From Micromonospora echinofusca (GTDB taxonomy: Bacteria > Actinomycetota > Actinomycetes > Mycobacteriales > Micromonosporaceae), in contig NZ_WVUH01000001.1 in the NCBI RefSeq assembly GCF_017614955.1, positions 1 to 64,000 of the forward strand: a stretch of DNA of 64,000 nucleotides, given 5' to 3'. The notes below the pieces were generated by a model. The model did no database searches and was not told where the DNA came from. It saw only the letters and a program-made list of their open reading frames with translations. Below are positions 37,592-44,137 of this stretch, piece after piece (the first letter of the stretch is position 1; each line of letters opens with the position of its first letter). The translations under genes and the position numbers were made by a program.

Positions 37592-38187
37592 ATCGCCTCC
37601 TCGGAGACGTCGTGCCCGACGGCCTCCGCCTCGATCGTCGCTATGGCCTCGGCTGGCCGGGCGACCATGTGCAGCCCGCACCGGTCCCGGTCGGCGTAGC
37701 CGTGGCGGCAGATCTCGTCGACCAGTGTGTGCAGTCCACGCCAGGCATCCTCGACGTCGAGCAGCACCAGCGGCTTGGTGTGTTGTTCCAGGTAGGTCAG
37801 GCAGAGCACCTCGAAGACCTCGTCGAGCGTGCCGAAGCCGCCGGGCAGCGCCACGAACGCGTCGGCAGCCTCGATCATCCTGGCCTTGCGTTCGGTCATC
37901 GTGGTGGTCAGGCGCAGGGTCTGCGGCGGGGCGGCGATGCCACGCTCGATCTCGTACAGGAACGTCGGCATCACCGCGACGACCTCGGCGCCCGCGTGAT
38001 GCGCCGACCACGCGAGCGTGCCCATCAGGCCGCTTCCGCCGCCGCCGTAGATCAGCCGGTGGCCGCGTGAGCCAAGCAGTGAGCCCAGCTCCTCGGCCGC
38101 GGCGGAGGCGTGCCGGCTCGACCCGGTGCGGGCACCGGCGAAGACGCATACTGACAGGGGCCGCCGGTGGGGGACTCGATTCTTCAT
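37585..38187 (-). CDS. LOG-family nucleoside-monophosphate phosphoribohydrolase-like protein
   Basis: A 200-residue Rossmann-like protein with the LOG hallmarks: SVCVFAGARTG, IYGGGGSGLMG and PGGFGTLDEVFE (about residue 114). LOG enzymes split purine nucleoside 5'-monophosphates into base and ribose phosphate. Several bacterial clusters recruit them for other N-glycoside cleavage. It lies between the GHMP kinase gene and the M20 gene in the diaminobutyrate-type operon, where no nucleotide step is expected, so its role here is unclear. A GAAAGG site precedes the ATG. Confidence 0.88.
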   Translation of the reverse strand: MKNRVPHRRPLSVCVFAGARTGSSRHASAAAEELGSLLGSRGHRLIYGGGGSGLMGTLAWSAHHAGAEVVAVMPTFLYEIERGIAAPPQTLRLTTTMTERKARMIEAADAFVALPGGFGTLDEVFEVLCLTYLEQHTKPLVLLDVEDAWRGLHTLVDEICRHGYADRDRCGLHMVARPAEAIATIEAEAVGHDVSEEAMC

Positions 38188-38214
38188 GTGCCGGCCTTTC
38201 TGGGACGTGTGCGG

Positions 38215-39129
38215 TCAGGAGGCGACCTGGGTGCGGTCGATCCAGGAGTCACCGGCCAGGACGCGGCAGGCGTGGCGGGCGGCAGCCACCTTTTCGTCGT
38301 ACTCGTGGTCGTTGTCGGCGAACATCAGGCCGAGGATCGTGCCGCTGTGCGCCGTCACGACACCCAGCGCACCGGTGGTCTCGGCGAGCGTGATCATGTC
38401 GGTGAGCTTCGCCTTCGGTCGCAGACGCTGGTTGAGCACGGCACTCCGGGTGGCGACCCGACCGATGGCGCCGAGGTCGCCCGAGCGCACCGCGGCGGAC
38501 ACCACGGCGAGCAGGTGGTCGTACTCGCGCCGTTCGGCCATCGAGAACCGCTTGGGCTGGCGGTTGAAGGCCACCGTGTCGAGCTGACCGCCCTCGTCGA
38601 TCCCGACGATCGTGATCGGTGGCAGGTGTCCCAGGTGCGCCAGGAGGCGTACCCGCCGATGGTGGAAGGCCACGACACCGGCGTACATGACACCATCGGA
38701 CGGCTCGATGGTCGCCATCAGCGTCTCGATCTCGGCCGGGTCGGGGTTCACGCCGATCGCCCCGCCCACCGCGCGTGCGGTGGCCACGAGGTCCGCCGAG
38801 GAACTGGCATGACCCTTGCCCTCCGGGAGTTCGGTGGTGAGAGTCAGGGTGCCGCCGCAGCCCAAACCGTGGCGACGCAACATCAGCTCAGCGAGCTGGC
38901 GGGACTTGCACTTACCCGCTGGGTGGACGCTCACCGTGTTCCGGTCGGGCGCAAGCTCGAAGTGGGCGGTGGACGACCGCGCGATTGGCAGGGTCACCAG
39001 GAAGTCGCTGTCGGCGTCGATCAGGGCACCCTGCAGCAATTCTCCGAAGGTTCCGCAGGCAGTGCCGCAACCGTCGGCCGCGACGAGGGCACGGGCGGAC
39101 ATCTGCGAGCGGGCCGCTAGCTCGGTCAC
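38215..39129 (-). CDS. GHMP-family threonine/serine kinase (PduX/DabC-like)
   Basis: The 304-residue protein has the PduX-like N-terminal GCGTACGTFGELLQG motif and the GHMP ATP loop PEGKGHASSSADL (about residue 105). PduX makes O-phospho-L-threonine; DabC of friulimicin is proposed to do the same to start 2,3-diaminobutyrate synthesis. As the first gene of a leftward operon with the PLP beta-replacement enzyme and ArgH-like lyase, it very likely activates threonine, allo-threonine or serine. GTG start after AGAGGAAA. SARP-type repeats lie 50-78 bp upstream. Confidence 0.85.
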   Translation of the reverse strand: MTELAARSQMSARALVAADGCGTACGTFGELLQGALIDADSDFLVTLPIARSSTAHFELAPDRNTVSVHPAGKCKSRQLAELMLRRHGLGCGGTLTLTTELPEGKGHASSSADLVATARAVGGAIGVNPDPAEIETLMATIEPSDGVMYAGVVAFHHRRVRLLAHLGHLPPITIVGIDEGGQLDTVAFNRQPKRFSMAERREYDHLLAVVSAAVRSGDLGAIGRVATRSAVLNQRLRPKAKLTDMITLAETTGALGVVTAHSGTILGLMFADNDHEYDEKVAAARHACRVLAGDSWIDRTQVAS

Positions 39130-39178
39130 GGACGTTTCCTCTGTCTGTCGTTTGTTTCCGTCACTCTCGGCGCGGGCC

Positions 39179-39207
39179 CTTTCGCGACGCTGTCGCTGTA
39201 CTGTCGT
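39179..39207. promoter_or_regulatory. SARP-type direct repeats in the divergent promoter region
   Basis: Three heptamers at exact 11-bp spacing: CTTTCGC (39179), CTGTCGC (39190) and CTGTCGT (39201). They sit between the leftward diaminobutyrate operon (start 39129) and the rightward gene at 39288. Read toward the leftward operon they are GACAG/GAAAG boxes, oriented like the other three cluster sites. One block could serve both directions. Confidence 0.65.
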
Positions 39208-39287
39208 GGACGTGACGCGGGGCGGAGCCGGTCTCCCGGTCTGCGATATCCCGCGAGAAGCGAAGCGACAGCCCCACCGGTTAGACC

Positions 39288-39650
39288 GTGAGCGTGAGTA
39301 TCGATCTGCGGATTGTGGACGTCGCCTACGGCCGCCCGGCGCGCGACGTGGCAGTCCGCCTCGAACGCCAGTTCGCCGAGGGCTGGCAGCTCGTCTACGT
39401 CGGCCGTACCGACGACACCGGCTACATCGGTGATCCGTTCCAGGCGTACGTCGGGCTGAACCGCCCGCATACCGGCGTCTACCGGCTCACCCTCGACTGC
39501 GCCGGCTATTTCGGGTTACAGGGCACGGTGACGTTCTACCGGGATGCGGTCCTGACGTTCTTCGTGGCCGACACCGATGAGAAACACGGCCTGTGCGTGC
39601 TGATGGGCCCACAGACCCTGACCGCCTGCCACACGAGGTGTGAGCCGTGA
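39288..39650 (+). CDS. Transthyretin/HIU-hydrolase-like protein lacking catalytic residues
   Basis: The 120-residue product aligns by eye with 5-hydroxyisourate hydrolase: DLRIVDVAYGRPARDVAVRL corresponds to the normal THVLDTSVGEPVAGLPVSL region and VGRTDDTGYIGD to the TD..GR turn. The catalytic His of THVLD is Arg8, the Arg after TDxxG is Tyr, and the C-terminal YRG(S) tail is replaced by an unrelated Cys-containing end (TACHTRCEP). So it has the fold but not the known active site; a binding or scaffold role is possible. A genuine HIU hydrolase is encoded at 62630-62947. Start is GTG (another GTG two codons later). It carries a TTA codon (39516-39518) and overlaps the next gene. Confidence 0.7.
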   Translation: MSVSIDLRIVDVAYGRPARDVAVRLERQFAEGWQLVYVGRTDDTGYIGDPFQAYVGLNRPHTGVYRLTLDCAGYFGLQGTVTFYRDAVLTFFVADTDEKHGLCVLMGPQTLTACHTRCEP

Positions 39651-40135
39651 GGTACCTCAGTCTGCCCCAGGTCGAGCTGCTGCTGCACGACCTGCGCGAT
39701 GGGCCATCCAGTGAGTTCAGCCGGATGGTGACCTGGCGTCTCCCGGTGGACGTATGTGTGGAACCGCTTCAACGCCGGTTCGCTGACCTGATCGGGGAAC
39801 TGCGGCTGGCACGCCGGGTACGCCGTGACGATCATGGCTGGTACCTCGAGCCGACGCCCTATCCGCCCGAGGTGTACGTCGAGCGTCATCTGGCCGACGG
39901 CGACGGCGAAGCCGCTCAGCAGCGCCTGGTCGTCGAGCGTCAGCGGTCGCTGGATCCGGTGTCCGGCCCGCTTGCCCGGGGCACCCTGCTGCTGTGCCAG
40001 AGCAGCTGCGCGTACCTGGTGGTGGCGGTGCACAACCTGAGCCTCGAATGGTGCTCGCCGCTGCGACTGGCCAGGGAGCTGACCGAGGCGGCGCTACCCG
40101 AGCAACCGTTGGCCGGTCGTCACCCGCGCCACTGA
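39647..40135 (+). CDS. Free-standing N-terminal half of a condensation domain, degenerate motif
   Basis: A GTG start overlaps the previous stop (GTGA). The 162-residue protein resembles the first lobe of NRPS condensation domains: a beta-rich start, LRLARRVRRDDHGWYLEP like the conserved donor-side region, FDLxxGPL-type SLDPVSGPLARGTLL, then VVAVHNLSLEWCS at the site of HHxxxDGWS. The second catalytic His is Asn130, and Glu134 occupies the Asp position. It stops after this lobe. The NRPS at 13354-16665 carries the complementary C-terminal lobe only. Whether the two pair, or this is a structural partner or a relic, cannot be decided from sequence. Confidence 0.6.
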   Translation: MRYLSLPQVELLLHDLRDGPSSEFSRMVTWRLPVDVCVEPLQRRFADLIGELRLARRVRRDDHGWYLEPTPYPPEVYVERHLADGDGEAAQQRLVVERQRSLDPVSGPLARGTLLLCQSSCAYLVVAVHNLSLEWCSPLRLARELTEAALPEQPLAGRHPRH

Positions 40136-40186
40136 AGACAGCTCCGACGGTGGAGTCCGCGAGAACGCCGGGCGCGACGGGTGGAG

Positions 40187-40266
40187 TCGTGGGCGGGCGC
40201 GGCAGGAACCGCCCACGATGACGCCGATACGCGACAGTGTCGATGTCCCGAGCGGGGCATCGACAC
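40187..40266. terminator. Two hairpins between converging genes
   Basis: TCGTGGGCGG (40187-40196) pairs with CCGCCCACGA (40209-40218). A second, stronger hairpin has arms GTGTCGATG (40237-40245) and CATCGACAC (40258-40266), extended inward by a T-G wobble and further G-C pairs. They fill most of the 151 bp between the half-C gene (plus) and the ACP gene (minus). Confidence 0.7.
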
Positions 40267-40286
40267 CGTACCGTGCCAGGTGGCAA

Positions 40287-40523
40287 TCAAGCCGACGCGG
40301 GGGCACGCATCTGAACGAACTGGTGAATGGCGGAGATACTCCGGAAGTTTCCGATGTCGAGATCGTCACCCTTGACGGCGATATCAAGGTCCCGTTCCAC
40401 GAACATGACTATCTGAATGGCGAACAGTGAGTTGACGTAGCCGGTGGCGAAAAGGTCCTCGTCGTCGCCCACCGGGTGTCCGCCCACGTGTCGCCGCACG
40501 AAGTCGCGGATGATGTCCAGCAT
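40287..40523 (-). CDS. Free-standing acyl carrier protein of the aminomalonyl/hydroxymalonyl type
   Basis: A 78-residue carrier with the phosphopantetheine Ser in GYVNSLFAIQ (Ser32) and the segment FVERDLDIAVKGDDLDIGNFRS. The VNSLFA..IV..VE and DDLDxxNFRS pattern is that of FkbJ/ZmaH-type ACPs carrying methoxy-, hydroxy- or aminomalonyl units, not that of NRPS T domains (GGxS). It is the last gene of a leftward operon with a 3-hydroxyacyl-CoA dehydrogenase, an aaRS-like ligase and an acyl-CoA dehydrogenase, the enzymes needed to load a beta-hydroxy amino acid and oxidise its side chain. The ribosome site overlaps the end of the upstream gene. Confidence 0.85.
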   Translation of the reverse strand: MLDIIRDFVRRHVGGHPVGDDEDLFATGYVNSLFAIQIVMFVERDLDIAVKGDDLDIGNFRSISAIHQFVQMRAPASA

Positions 40524-40544
40524 GGTGATGCACGCACCTTTCTC

Positions 40545-41393
40545 TTATGCGTAGGAGAAAAAGCCCTGACCACTCTTGCAGCCCAGGTGACCCGCGTCGA
40601 CGAGCTTGCGGAGCAGAGTGGAGGGGCGGTACTTCGGGTCGTTGAAGTTCTCCAGCAGGACGTCCAGGGAGTACAGGACGGTGTCCAGGCCGATGAGGTC
40701 GGCAGTGGCCAGCGGACCCATCCTGTGCCCGAAGCACTCGGTGAACAGGCGGTCGATCTCGGGGGCCCCGGCCACGTTCTCCTGCAGCAGGCAGATGGCC
40801 TCGTTGACCATCAGCATCATCACCCGGTTGGTGACGAAGCCGGGCGAGTCCTCGACCACCAGACTGTCCTTGCCCAAGCCGCGGATCAACTCACGGGTGA
40901 ATGCGACCGTCTCGTCGGACGTGTGAAATCCGTGGATCACCTCAACGAGTGGCTTGAGCGGGACCGGGTTCATGAAATGGACCCCGATGACCTGCTCGGG
41001 GCGTCCGGTAAGCCCGGCGATCCGGGTGATCGGGATCGCGGACGTGTTGACACCGAACACCGTCTCCGTCTTGCAGACCGCTTCCAGCTGCTGGTACAGC
41101 GGCTTCTTGACGTCCCAGTTCTCGGTAACGTTCTCCACCACGAAGTCCGCGTCGGCGACGTCCTCCAGGTCGGTGGTCAGGGTAATGACGTCCATGATGG
41201 CGCCCGGATGCGGTTCCGGCGGGGCGCCCAGCATGGTGTAGTACCGGATGTTCCGCGAGATCAGCTCCTCGGCGCGGTCCAGTGCCTGCTTGCTGACGTC
41301 CAGCATGACCACCGGGTGGCCGGCTGCGGCGAAGGCGTGCGAGACGCCGACACCCATCGTGCCGGCCCCGATGACTGCAATTTTCTCCTGCAC
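40545..41393 (-). CDS. 3-hydroxyacyl-CoA dehydrogenase-type oxidoreductase acting on a carrier-bound unit
   Basis: The 282-residue protein has the NAD motif VIGAGTMGVGVSHAFAAAG and the 3-hydroxybutyryl-CoA dehydrogenase segments ENVTENWDVKKPLY, GVNTSAIPITRIA and GVHFMNPVPLKPLVEVI. The start is the GTG at 41393 after GGAAGGAG; codons further upstream are not needed. Homologues FkbK and ZmaG oxidise the primary hydroxyl of glyceryl- or seryl-ACP to the aldehyde. With a free ACP and an acyl-CoA dehydrogenase as neighbours, I infer oxidation of seryl-ACP to the aminomalonate semialdehyde level. Beta-oxidation is unlikely because the other enzymes for it are absent. Confidence 0.87.
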   Translation of the reverse strand: MQEKIAVIGAGTMGVGVSHAFAAAGHPVVMLDVSKQALDRAEELISRNIRYYTMLGAPPEPHPGAIMDVITLTTDLEDVADADFVVENVTENWDVKKPLYQQLEAVCKTETVFGVNTSAIPITRIAGLTGRPEQVIGVHFMNPVPLKPLVEVIHGFHTSDETVAFTRELIRGLGKDSLVVEDSPGFVTNRVMMLMVNEAICLLQENVAGAPEIDRLFTECFGHRMGPLATADLIGLDTVLYSLDVLLENFNDPKYRPSTLLRKLVDAGHLGCKSGQGFFSYA

Positions 41394-41416
41394 CGCGTGC
41401 TCCTTCCTAGTAGGGC

Positions 41417-42613
41417 TCAACCATTCGGGCCGAGGACGGCGCGGACGTGATCCGGCCACGCGTCCGGTTCGACGCCGTACTGACAGGCCACCGCGTACGC
41501 CAGTCGCTCCAGCCCGAATCCGGTGCAGGCCGTGAACGGGGTCTCGCCATCGGGCAGAGTGATCGCAAAGGCGGTGCCGAAGGCGCGTTCATGGAAGTTG
41601 AACGAACCTACTGCGATGTCGCGGCCGCCGCCCACCTCCAGACGTATCTCGTACTTCAGTTCCAGCAGCCGCTGCGACGACGAGCTCACCGCCACGTCGG
41701 TGTTGCCGAAGAACGGGTCGTTGGCGACCTCGCACCGCCCCGACAACTGCAACTGCTCCAGCAACCTGAGGATCCGGTCGAGGAACCACCGACGCCGGGT
41801 CAGAACCTGCTCGCGGCTGCCGAAGAAGACCGTTTCGCGGATCGTGAAGTCCCACAGGCGTTCAAGGCCCCGGTGGTACTTCTGTTCGTGCCGGAACGAC
41901 TTGCCCTTCGCGGTGACAGTCCGCAGCCCGGGAGGCAGTTCCCGGTCGGCGTACTGGGCGAAGGTGTGGTAGCACATCGTCGGCGGCAGGCAGTAGTCCA
42001 CGTCGCTGCAGCGGTCGAGCACATTCGGCACGAGCTGCCCCGCTGCCCGGGTGTCGTCCACGAAGCGCTGGTAGACGTCCAGGTCACTGTGCAACCGGGC
42101 AGCGAACATCAGATACTGGGGGAACGATGTGAGATAGCCGCAGCGGTGCATGGTCCGCGCCGAGATCAGGGTTGGGTAGCGGTACTCGATGCCCCCCAAC
42201 TCGTCGATGACGATGCCACGGACGACGTCGTCGAGTGCGTCCATCAGGTGGAGCATGGCCGGCCCCAACGACACCTGGCCCTCGCCGGCAGGGAAGACCT
42301 CGCCCCGTTCCCTGAGGCGTGCGAAGGTCCCATCCGATATCTCCACCGCGGTCGGCGACGACCAGATGACTTTTGGCGGCCGGATGAGCTGGGCCAGAAC
42401 GTCGTTGTCGAGGATGGCCTTGACTTTGCGGGTCACCGTCTCCGGATGCCCCGTCGGCGCCAACGTCAGGTCCACCGCCGTCACCAGGTCGTCCCGGGTG
42501 ACGAACCTGAAGTCCAGGATGTCACCGGTGGCGAAGTAGATTCGCCGGCCGAACTCCTCGGCGGCCGCGCCGGCCAACGGCTCTTCCAGGGTGATCGTGA
42601 CCTTCGGCGTCAT
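41417..42613 (-). CDS. Class II aaRS-like amino acid:[carrier protein] ligase
   Basis: A 398-residue protein with a class II synthetase catalytic core and no tRNA-binding domain. Motif 2 is FRHEQ (about 240) and motif 3 is TGFGLERLAYA (about 364). Putative zinc ligands Cys214 (PPTMCYHTF), Glu260 (RETVFFG) and Cys363 (FTACTGF) have spacings of 46 and 103, as expected for the atypical SerRS-like family whose members load amino acids onto carrier proteins. About 80 extra N-terminal residues are unlike the short bacterial homologues. It starts 4 bp after the acyl-CoA dehydrogenase stop (GGGAGAGG site). I infer that it loads serine or a similar amino acid on the ACP at 40287, replacing the A domain used in zwittermicin. 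Confidence 0.85.
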   Translation of the reverse strand: MTPKVTITLEEPLAGAAAEEFGRRIYFATGDILDFRFVTRDDLVTAVDLTLAPTGHPETVTRKVKAILDNDVLAQLIRPPKVIWSSPTAVEISDGTFARLRERGEVFPAGEGQVSLGPAMLHLMDALDDVVRGIVIDELGGIEYRYPTLISARTMHRCGYLTSFPQYLMFAARLHSDLDVYQRFVDDTRAAGQLVPNVLDRCSDVDYCLPPTMCYHTFAQYADRELPPGLRTVTAKGKSFRHEQKYHRGLERLWDFTIRETVFFGSREQVLTRRRWFLDRILRLLEQLQLSGRCEVANDPFFGNTDVAVSSSSQRLLELKYEIRLEVGGGRDIAVGSFNFHERAFGTAFAITLPDGETPFTACTGFGLERLAYAVACQYGVEPDAWPDHVRAVLGPNG

Positions 42614-42617
42614 GGCG

Positions 42618-43784
42618 TCACCTCTCCCGCGCGGAAGGCAGGCCGACCAGGCCGGCGATGATGTTGCGCTGGACCTCCGACGTGCCGCCGTAGATGGTCG
42701 AGGCGAGCGCATCGCGTACGTCCCGTTCGACAGGAAGATCGGCGACGTAGCCGCGGGCACCGTGCAGTTGCATGGCCGCGAGCGCCGTGTCGACGAGACT
42801 CTCGCTGGCGTAGAGCTTGAGCATGGCCGTCTCCAGCAGCGCCATCCGGCCCTCGCGTTTGAGCCAGCCGACCTTGTACAACAGCAACCGGGCCAGTTCC
42901 AGGCGTACCCGCATGTCGGCGATGGGGTGCGAGACAGCCTGGAAGTCGGCGATCGGACGACCGAACTGGTGCCGTCGCGCGGCGTACGCCACGGCGCCGT
43001 CGAGGATCCGCTCCATCGAGCCGACCTGGGCGGCGAACATGAACCCCCGCTCGAACTCCATCGCGGACGTGAAGATCTGGTAGCCGGCCCCCTCCGCTCC
43101 GAGCCGCTGGCGCACCGGGACCTCACACCGGTCGAAGCGGATCTCACCCATCGGCGTCGCTCGCAGACCCGCCTTGGGGATGTCGCGGACGACGGTGACC
43201 CCGGGGGTGGAGGCGGGGACGATGAAGGCTGACAGCCGCCCGTGTGGTGCAGCATCCGGATCGGTGCGCGCGAATACCACGAACAGGTCGGCAACCGGGC
43301 CGTTGCTGATGAAGCACTTGGTGCCGTCGAGGACGTAGCTGTCGCCCCTGCGGACCGCCGTGGTGGTGATCGACAACGCGTCCGAACCCACCGCAGGCTC
43401 GGTGAGCGCGTGCGCGCCCACGACCGAGCCGTCGATGAGCCCGGGCAGGAACTGCCGCTTCTGCTCGTCCGTGCCCTGCGTCGCGATGTAGATCGCGCAT
43501 GCCCAGACGTGGTTGTTCACCGCGAAGACCAGCCCGTTGTCCGGGCAGCCGTAGGCCAGGGCCTCGAAGGCGATGATGGAGGTGAGGGGGTCGAAACCGG
43601 AGCCGCCGTACTCGGCGGGCAGCGCCCAGCCCAACACGCCGAAGCGGGCACAGGCGTCCCAGCCCGCCCGGTCGAAGCTTGCGTCACGGTCGTGGCCCGC
43701 CGCGTCCGCGCCGAGACTCGACCGGGCGAACTCGACGATCCTGCTTCGTAATCTCCGCTGGGTGGGGCTCAGCGCGAAATCCAT
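42618..43784 (-). CDS. Acyl-CoA dehydrogenase-fold oxidase, FkbI/ZmaI type
   Basis: A complete 388-residue acyl-CoA dehydrogenase ([62 protein letters not shown]). The usual catalytic Glu of IYEGTSE is Gly, but Glu in AMEFERGF sits where isovaleryl-CoA dehydrogenase keeps its base. In methoxymalonyl- and aminomalonyl-ACP routes this family oxidises the carrier-bound semialdehyde to the acid. Strong GGAGGAG site before the ATG. It lies in an operon with the aaRS-like ligase, dehydrogenase and ACP, so I infer the last step to aminomalonyl-ACP. The 138 bp between it and the MbtH gene show nothing clear. Confidence 0.88.
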   Translation of the reverse strand: MDFALSPTQRRLRSRIVEFARSSLGADAAGHDRDASFDRAGWDACARFGVLGWALPAEYGGSGFDPLTSIIAFEALAYGCPDNGLVFAVNNHVWACAIYIATQGTDEQKRQFLPGLIDGSVVGAHALTEPAVGSDALSITTTAVRRGDSYVLDGTKCFISNGPVADLFVVFARTDPDAAPHGRLSAFIVPASTPGVTVVRDIPKAGLRATPMGEIRFDRCEVPVRQRLGAEGAGYQIFTSAMEFERGFMFAAQVGSMERILDGAVAYAARRHQFGRPIADFQAVSHPIADMRVRLELARLLLYKVGWLKREGRMALLETAMLKLYASESLVDTALAAMQLHGARGYVADLPVERDVRDALASTIYGGTSEVQRNIIAGLVGLPSARER

Positions 43785-43922
43785 CCGAATCTCCTCCGGG
43801 AGACGGCCCTGATCGACAGCGGGCGCGGCACCGACTTGTGGGACCCTCCAGGGGAGACCCGTCGGTGTGGCCGGTACGCACCCACACCAGCACGCCTCCT
43901 TCGAGGCCGCGCGGTGGAAAGG

Positions 43923-44123
43923 TCAGTCGCCCATGTGTCGGCGCAGGCTCAACGGCCGCATGTCCTGCCACACGTTCCTGATGTGATCCAGGCACTCGTC
44001 TCTCGTGCCGGATGCGCCATCCTCGCGCCACCCGTTCGGCGGTGTCCGGTGCACAGGCCACAGGGAGTACTGCTCCTCATCGTTGACCACGACCTTGAAG
44101 AGCTCAGACTCCTGCTGCGTCAT
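43923..44123 (-). CDS. MbtH-like NRPS chaperone
   Basis: A 66-residue MbtH-like protein with the conserved [21 protein letters not shown] and [10 protein letters not shown] segments, including the tryptophans that line the A-domain contact. It activates or stabilises NRPS adenylation domains and is the only copy in the window. It lies 14 bp downstream of the A-T gene, after a GGGAGGAG site, and probably serves several of the cluster's A domains in trans. Confidence 0.95.
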   Translation of the reverse strand: MTQQESELFKVVVNDEEQYSLWPVHRTPPNGWREDGASGTRDECLDHIRNVWQDMRPLSLRRHMGD

Positions 44124-44137
44124 GACGGGTCTCCTCC

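Noticed and set aside
31593-39129. Uridyl-peptide (pacidamycin-type) cluster
   Set aside because: Diaminobutyrate genes are shared, but no uridine-aldehyde, enamide or ureido-forming genes were seen, and the PBP-type thioesterase suggests a cyclic peptide.
39288-39650. Functional second HIU hydrolase
   Set aside because: Catalytic His, Arg and C-terminal YRG(S) are all missing.
41417-42613. True aminoacyl-tRNA synthetase or tRNA-dependent resistance gene
   Set aside because: No tRNA-binding domain and the Cys/Glu/Cys spacing matches the carrier-protein ligase family; a carrier gene is next door.
40287-43784. Methoxymalonyl-ACP pathway
   Set aside because: No FkbH-type glyceryl loader and no O-methyltransferase; an aaRS-like amino acid ligase is present instead.
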